A DNA stretch of 64,000 bases, taken from positions 186,001-250,000 of the forward strand of contig JAKCOZ010000301.1 of NCBI GenBank assembly GCA_022605955.1. Reading direction: 5' to 3'. This document shows, in pieces, positions 58,801 through 64,000 of this stretch. Position numbers and translations under genes: made by a program. This stretch comes from Rallus limicola (taxonomy: Eukaryota; Chordata; Aves; Gruiformes; Rallidae). Each line of letters opens with the position of its first letter. The stretch's first letter is position 1. The notes beneath the pieces were generated by a model. That model was not told where the DNA came from. It was given only the letters and a program-made list of their open reading frames with translations, and made no database searches.

Positions 58801-60663
58801 CGAGCAGACCCTGTCACTTTGGCTCTCAGCCTTTTCCTTTGCCTGGAAAGAGGGAACATGCCTGGAACCTCCTACGGTGCTTTTCTCGGGCCTAGCAGAC
58901 TGCAGTTCAAAACATGCTAAACGTCCAGCAATAACTCCCAAAGTAAAGAAGCTAGGCCTGAAAGGCATAGCTTGTCTGAAACCTCCTAACAGGACACACG
59001 AGCAGACCCTGTCACTTTGGCTCTCAGCCTTTTCCTTTGCCTGGAAAGAGGGAACATGCCTGGAACCTCCTACGGTGCTTTTCTCGGCCCTAGCAGACTG
59101 CAGTTCAAAACATGCTAAACGTCCAGCAATAACTCCCAAAGTAAAGAAGCTAGGCCTGAAAGGCATAGCTTGTCTGAAACCTCCTAACAGGACACATGAG
59201 CAGACCCTGTCACTTTGGCTCTCAGCCTTTTCCTTTGCCTGGAAAGAGGGAACATGCCTGGAACCTCCTACGGTGCTTTTCTCGGCCCTAGCAGACTGCA
59301 GTTCAAAACATGCTAAACGTCCAGCAATAACTCCCAAAGTAAAGAAGCTAGGCCTGAAAGGCATAGCTTGTCTGAAACCTCCTAACTGGACACACGAGCA
59401 GACCCTGTCACTTTGGCTCTCAGCCTTTTCCTTTGCCTGGAAAGAGGGAACATGCCTGGAACCTCCTACGGTGCTTTTCTCGGCCCTAGCAGACTGCAGT
59501 TCAAAACATGCTAAACGTCCAGCAATAACTCCCAAAGTAAAGAAGCTAGGCCTGAAAGGCATAGCTTGTCTGAAACCTCCTAACAGGACACACGAGCAGA
59601 CCCTGTCACTTTGGCTCTCAGCCTTTTCCTTTGCCTGGAAAGAGGGAACATGCCTGGAACCTCCTACGGTGCTTTTCTCGGTCCCAGCAGACTGCAGTTC
59701 AAAACATGCTAAACGTCCAGCAATAACTCCCAAAGTAAAGAAGCGAGACCTGAAAGGCATAGCTTGTCTGAAACCTCCTAACAGGACACACGAGCAGACC
59801 CTGTCACTTTGGCTCTCAGCCTTTTCCTTTGCCTGGAAAGAGGGAACATGCCTGGAACCTCCTACGGTGCTTTTCTCGGCCCTAGCAGACTGCAGTTCAA
59901 AACATGCTAAACGTCCAGCAATAACTCCCAAAGTAAAGAAGCGAGGCCTGAAAGGCATAGCTTGTCTGAAACCTCCTAACAGGACACACGAGCAGACCCT
60001 GTCACTTTGGCTCTCAGCCTTTTCCTTTGCCTGGAAAGAGGGAACATGCCTGGAACCTCCTACGGTGCTTTTCTCGGTCCCAGCAGACTGCAGTTCAAAA
60101 CATGCTAAACGTCCAGCAATAACTCCCAAAGTAAAGAAGCGAGGCCTGAAAGGCATAGCTTGTCTGAAACCTCCTAACAGGACACACGAGCAGACCCTGT
60201 CACTTTGGCTCTCAGCCTTTTCCTTTGCCTGGAAAGAGGGAACATGCCTGGAACCTCCTACGGTGCTTTTCTCGGCCCTAGCAGACTGCAGTTCAAAACA
60301 TGCTAAACGTCCAGCAATAACTCCCAAAGTAAAGAAGCTAGGCCTGAAAGGCATAGCTTGTCTGAAACCTCCTAACAGGACACACGAGCAGACCCTGTCA
60401 CTTTGGCTCTCAGCCTTTTCCTTTGCCTGGAAAGAGGGAACATGCCTGGAACCTCCTACGGTGCTTTTCTCGGCCCTAGCAGACTGCAGTTCAAAACATG
60501 CTAAACGTCCAGCAATAACTCCCAATGTAAAGAAGCTAGGCCTGAAAGGCATAGCTTGTCTGAAACCTCCTAACAGGACACACGAGCAGACCCTGTCACT
60601 TTGGCTCTCAGCCTTTTCCTTTGCCTGGAAAGAGGGAACATGCCTGGAACCTCCTACGGTGCT
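40864..60663. repeat. Satellite zone 5: 100 monomers without the marker
   Basis: Exactly 19800 bp separate the markers at 40864 and 60664. Within it the GCTTTAGT marker, CATTCTAAA, ACGCTAGTCC and CACAAGAAGATCC variants are absent. Other variants appear instead: CACGCGAG (from about 45.1 kb), CCTGGAAGGC (45.3-49.5 kb), AACTGGACAC (50.4 kb on) and TTTGTCTGG (52901, 54881, 55871). The last is spaced by 10 and 5 monomers. So this stretch expanded from a different subset of monomers than zones 2 and 4. From about 57.1 kb the GGTCCCAGCAG variant marks another local amplification. Confidence 0.8.
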
Positions 60664-63600
60664 TTAGTCGGCCCTAGCAGACTGCAGTTCAAAACATGCT
60701 AAACGTCCAGCAATAACTCCCAAAGTAAAGAAGCTAGGCCTGAAAGGCATAGCTTGTCTGAAACCCCCTAACAGGACACACGAGCAGACCCTGTCACTTT
60801 GGCTCTCAGCCTTTTCCTTTGCCTGGAAAGAGGGAACATACCTGGAACCTCCTACGGTGCTTTTCTCGGCCCTAGCAGACTGCAGTTCAAAACATGCTAA
60901 ACGTCCAGCAATAACTCCCAAAGTAAAGAAGCTAGGCCTGAAAGGCATAGCTTGTTTGAAACCTCCTAACAGGACACACAAGCAGACCCTGTCACTTTGG
61001 CTCTCAGCCTTTTCCTTTGCCTGGAAAGAGGGAACATGCCTGGAACCTCCTACGGTGCTTTTCTCGGCCCTAGCAGACTGCAGTTCAAAACATGCTAAAC
61101 GTCCAGCAATAACTTCCAAAGTAAAGAAGCTAGGCCTGAAAGGCATAGCTTGTCTGAAACCTCCTAACAGGACACACGAGCAGACCCTGTCACTTTGGCT
61201 CTCAGCCTTTTCCTTTGCCTGGAAAGAGGGAACATGCCTGGAACCTCCTACGGTGCTTTTCTCGGCCCTAGCAGACTGCAGTTCAAAACATGCTAAAAGT
61301 CCAGCAATAACTTCCAAAGTAAAGAAGCTAGGCCTGAAAGGCATAGCTTGTCTGAAACCTCCTAACAGGACACACGAGCAGACCCTGTCACTTTGGCTCT
61401 CAGCCTTTTCCTTTGCCTGGAAAGAGGGAACATGCCTGGAACCTCCTACGGTGCTTTTCTCGGCCCTAGCAGACTGCAGTTCAAAACATGCTAAACGTCC
61501 AGCAATAACTCCCAAAGTAAAGAAGCTAGGCCTGAAAGGCATAGCTTGTCTGAAACCTCCTGACAGGACACACGAGCAGACCCTGTCACTTTGGCTCTCA
61601 GCCTTTTCCTTTGCCTGGAAAGAGGGAACATGCCTGGAACCTCCTACGGTGCTTTTCTCGGCCCTAGCAGACTGCAGTTCAAAACATGCTAAACGTCCAG
61701 CAATAACTCCCAATGTAAAGAAGCTAGGCCTGAAAGGCATAGCTTGTCTGAAACCTCCTAACAGGACACACGAGCAGACCCTGTCACTTTGGCTCTCAGC
61801 CTTTTCCTTTGCCTGGAAAGAGGGAACATGCCTGGAACCTCCTACGGTGCTTTTCTCGGCCCTAGCAGACTGCAGTTCAAAACATGCTAAACGTCCAGCA
61901 ATAACTCCCAAAGTAAAGAAGCTAGGCCTGAAAGGCATAGCTTGTCTGAAACCTCCTAACAGGACACACGAGCAGACCCTGTCACTTTGGCTCTCAGCCT
62001 TTTCCTTTGCCTGGAAAGAGGGAACATGCCTGGAACCTCCTACGGTGCTTTTCTCGGCCCTAGCAGACTGCAGTTCAAAACATGCTAAACGTCCAGCAAT
62101 AACTTCCAAAGTAAAGAAGCTAGGCCTGAAAGGCATAGCTTGTCTGAAACCTCCTAACAGGACACACGAGCAGACCCTGTCACTTTGGCTCTCAGCCTTT
62201 TCCTTTGCCTGGAAAGAGGGAACATGCCTGGAACCTCCTACGGTGCTTTTCTCGGGCCTAGCAGACTGCAGTTCAAAACATGCTAAACGTCCAGCAATAA
62301 CTCCCAAAGTAAAGAAGCTAGGCCTGAAAGGCATAGCTTGTCTGAAACCTCCTAACAGGACACACGAGCAGACCCTGTCACTTTGGCTCTCAGCCTTTTC
62401 CTTTGCCTGGAAAGAGGGAACATGCCTGGAACCTCCTACGGTGCTTTTCTCGGCCCTAGCAGACTGCAGTTCAAAACATGCTAAACGTCCTGCAATAACT
62501 CCCAAAGTAAAGAAGCTAGGCCTGAAAGGCATAGCTTGTCTGAAACCTCCTGACAGGACACACGAGCAGACCCTGTCACTTTGGCTCTCAGCCTTTTCCT
62601 TTGCCTGGAAAGAGGGAACATGCCTGGAACCTCCTACGGTGCTTTTCTCGGCCCTAGCAGACTGCAGTTCAAAACATGCTAAACGTCCAGCAATAACTCC
62701 CAAAGTAAAGAAGCTAGGCCTGAAAGGCATAGCTTGTCTGAAACCTCCTAACAGGACACACGAGCAGACCCTGTCACTTTGGCTCTCAGCCTTTTCCTTT
62801 GCCTGGAAAGAGGGAACATGCCTGGAACCTCCTACGGTGCTTTTCTCGGCCCTAGCAGACTGCAGTTCAAAACATGCTAAACGTCCAGCAATAACTCCTA
62901 AAGTAAAGAAGCTAGGCCTGAAAGGCATAGCTTGTCTGAAACCTCCTAACAGGACACACAAGCAGACCCTGTCACTTTGGCTCTCAGCCTTTTCCTTTGC
63001 CTGGAAAGAGGGAACATGCCTGGAACCTCCTACGGTGCTTTTCTCGGCCCTAGCAGACTGCAGTTCAAAACATGCTAAACGTCCAGCAATAACTCCCAAA
63101 GTAAAGAAGCTAGGCCTGAAAGGCATAGCTTGTCTGAAACCCCCTAACAGGACACACGAGCAGACCCTGTCACTTTGGCTCTCAGCCTTTTCCTTTGCCT
63201 GGAAAGAGGGAACATGCCTGGAACCTCCTACGGTGCTGTTCTCGGCCCTAGCAGACTGCAGTTCAAAACATGCTAAACGTCCAGCAATAACTCCCAAAGT
63301 AAAGAAGCTAGGCCTGAAAGGCATAGCTTGTCTGAAACCTCCTGACAGGACACACGAGCAGACCCTGTCACTTTGGCTCTCAGCCTTTTCCTTTGCCTGG
63401 AAAGAGGGAACATGCCTGGAACCTCCTACGGTGCTTTTCTCGGCCCTAGCAGACTGCAGTTCAAAACATGCTAAACGTCCAGCAATAACTCCCAAAGTAA
63501 AGAAGCTAGGCCTGAAAGGCATAGCTTGTCTGAAACCCCCTAACAGGACACATGAGCAGACCCTGTCACTTTGGCTCTCAGCCTTTTCCTTTGCCTGGAA

Positions 63601-64000
63601 AGAGGGAACATGCCTGGAACCTCCTACGGTGCTGTTCTCGGCCCTAGCAGACTGCAGTTCAAAACATGCTAAACGTCCAGCAATAACTCCCAAAGTAAAG
63701 AAGCTAGGCCTGAAAGGCATAGCTTGTCTGAAACCTCCTAACAGGACACACGAGCAGACTCTGTCACTTTGGCTCTCAGCCTTTTCCTTTGCCTGGAAAG
63801 AGGGAACATGCCTGGAACCTGCTACGGTGCTTTTCTCGGCCCTAGCAGACTGCAGTTCAAAACATGCTAAACGTCCAGCAATAACTCCCAAAGTAAAGAA
63901 GCTAGGCCTGAAAGGCATAGCTTGTCTGAAACCTCCTAACAGGACACACGAGCAGACCCTGTCACTTTGGCTCTCAGCCTTTTCCTTTGCCTGGAAAGAG
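60664..64000. repeat. Satellite zone 6: right-edge variants
   Basis: About 17 monomers to the window end, opened by a TAGTCGG marker monomer that lacks the CGCCTGAAAACTCC change found after the other right-hand markers. Private variants are ACCCCCTAAC, CCTCCTGACAGG, AACTTCCAAAG and GCTGTTCTCGG, each seen two or more times here. This points to a separate local expansion. The array continues beyond 64000. Confidence 0.75.

Larger units (their letters stand above)
35676..64000. repeat. 198-bp satellite array, right arm (about 143 monomers)
   Basis: This continues the same satellite, in the same orientation and phase. From the motif at position 71 to its last copy at 63992, subtracting the 6897 bp of provirus plus duplication, the distance is exactly 288 x 198. 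It runs off the window end. The same PstI and StuI sites occur in nearly every copy. No other sequence interrupts it. Plus-strand stops (TGA at 56531-56533) and minus-strand stops created by ACTCACAAAG (36364, 39334, 49036) are single-copy accidents. Confidence 0.98.

Noticed and set aside
1..64000. A CENP-B box in the monomer as proof of a centromere.
   Set aside because: The consensus contains neither TTCG nor CGAA, so the canonical box cannot be present. A centromeric role would have to rest on other evidence.

Overview
The window is one satellite DNA array interrupted by one young endogenous retrovirus. It looks like a bird genome. The provirus LTR opens with TGTCCTGGTTTCAG, a start I recognise from avian ERVL-type LTRs, and the element has a vertebrate retroviral layout. 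Nothing bacterial (operons, RBS, CRISPR) is present. The species and chromosome cannot be read from the sequence; a centromeric, microchromosomal or sex-chromosome (W) heterochromatin block is plausible but inferred.

Layout. Positions 1-28783 and 35676-64000 are tandem copies of a 198-bp monomer, about 288 copies in all, in the same orientation. By hand count the consensus is 50% GC with four CpGs, one PstI site and one StuI site. Every landmark I compared across the window is a multiple of 198 bp apart once the provirus and its duplicated target are subtracted, so there is no net insertion or deletion over 57 kb. Diagnostic substitutions recur in a fixed order and mark modules of about 5 to 21 monomers (often 9-12, i.e. 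1.8-2.4 kb). This is a higher-order-repeat organisation, with different variants dominating at 10.4-22.9 kb, 37.5-40.9 kb, 41-60.7 kb and 60.7-64 kb. Because 198 is 3 x 66, one frame on each strand stays open for thousands of codons. I treat these as by-products of the repeat, not genes.

The provirus occupies 28784-35675 (6892 bp), flanked by a 5-bp target duplication CCTGG. Its two 590-bp LTRs appear identical by eye. In order it has the 5' LTR with CCAAT and TATA-like boxes, a primer binding site of tRNA-Lys1,2 type, an intact gag-like frame, one UAG codon, an intact pol frame in the same frame (protease, reverse transcriptase, RNase H, integrase), about 0.5 kb without env, a purine-rich tract, and the 3' LTR. 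The pol signature, 5-bp duplication, missing env and zinc-knuckle-free Gag point to a class III (ERVL/spumavirus-related) element, although the primer site is lysine-type.

How it works together: the LTR would drive one unspliced RNA whose first AUG is that of gag. Pol would be made by occasional readthrough of the UAG, followed by a hairpin with a possible pseudoknot partner. The element inserted after the surrounding array was already in its present register, and recently enough that its LTRs have not visibly diverged.
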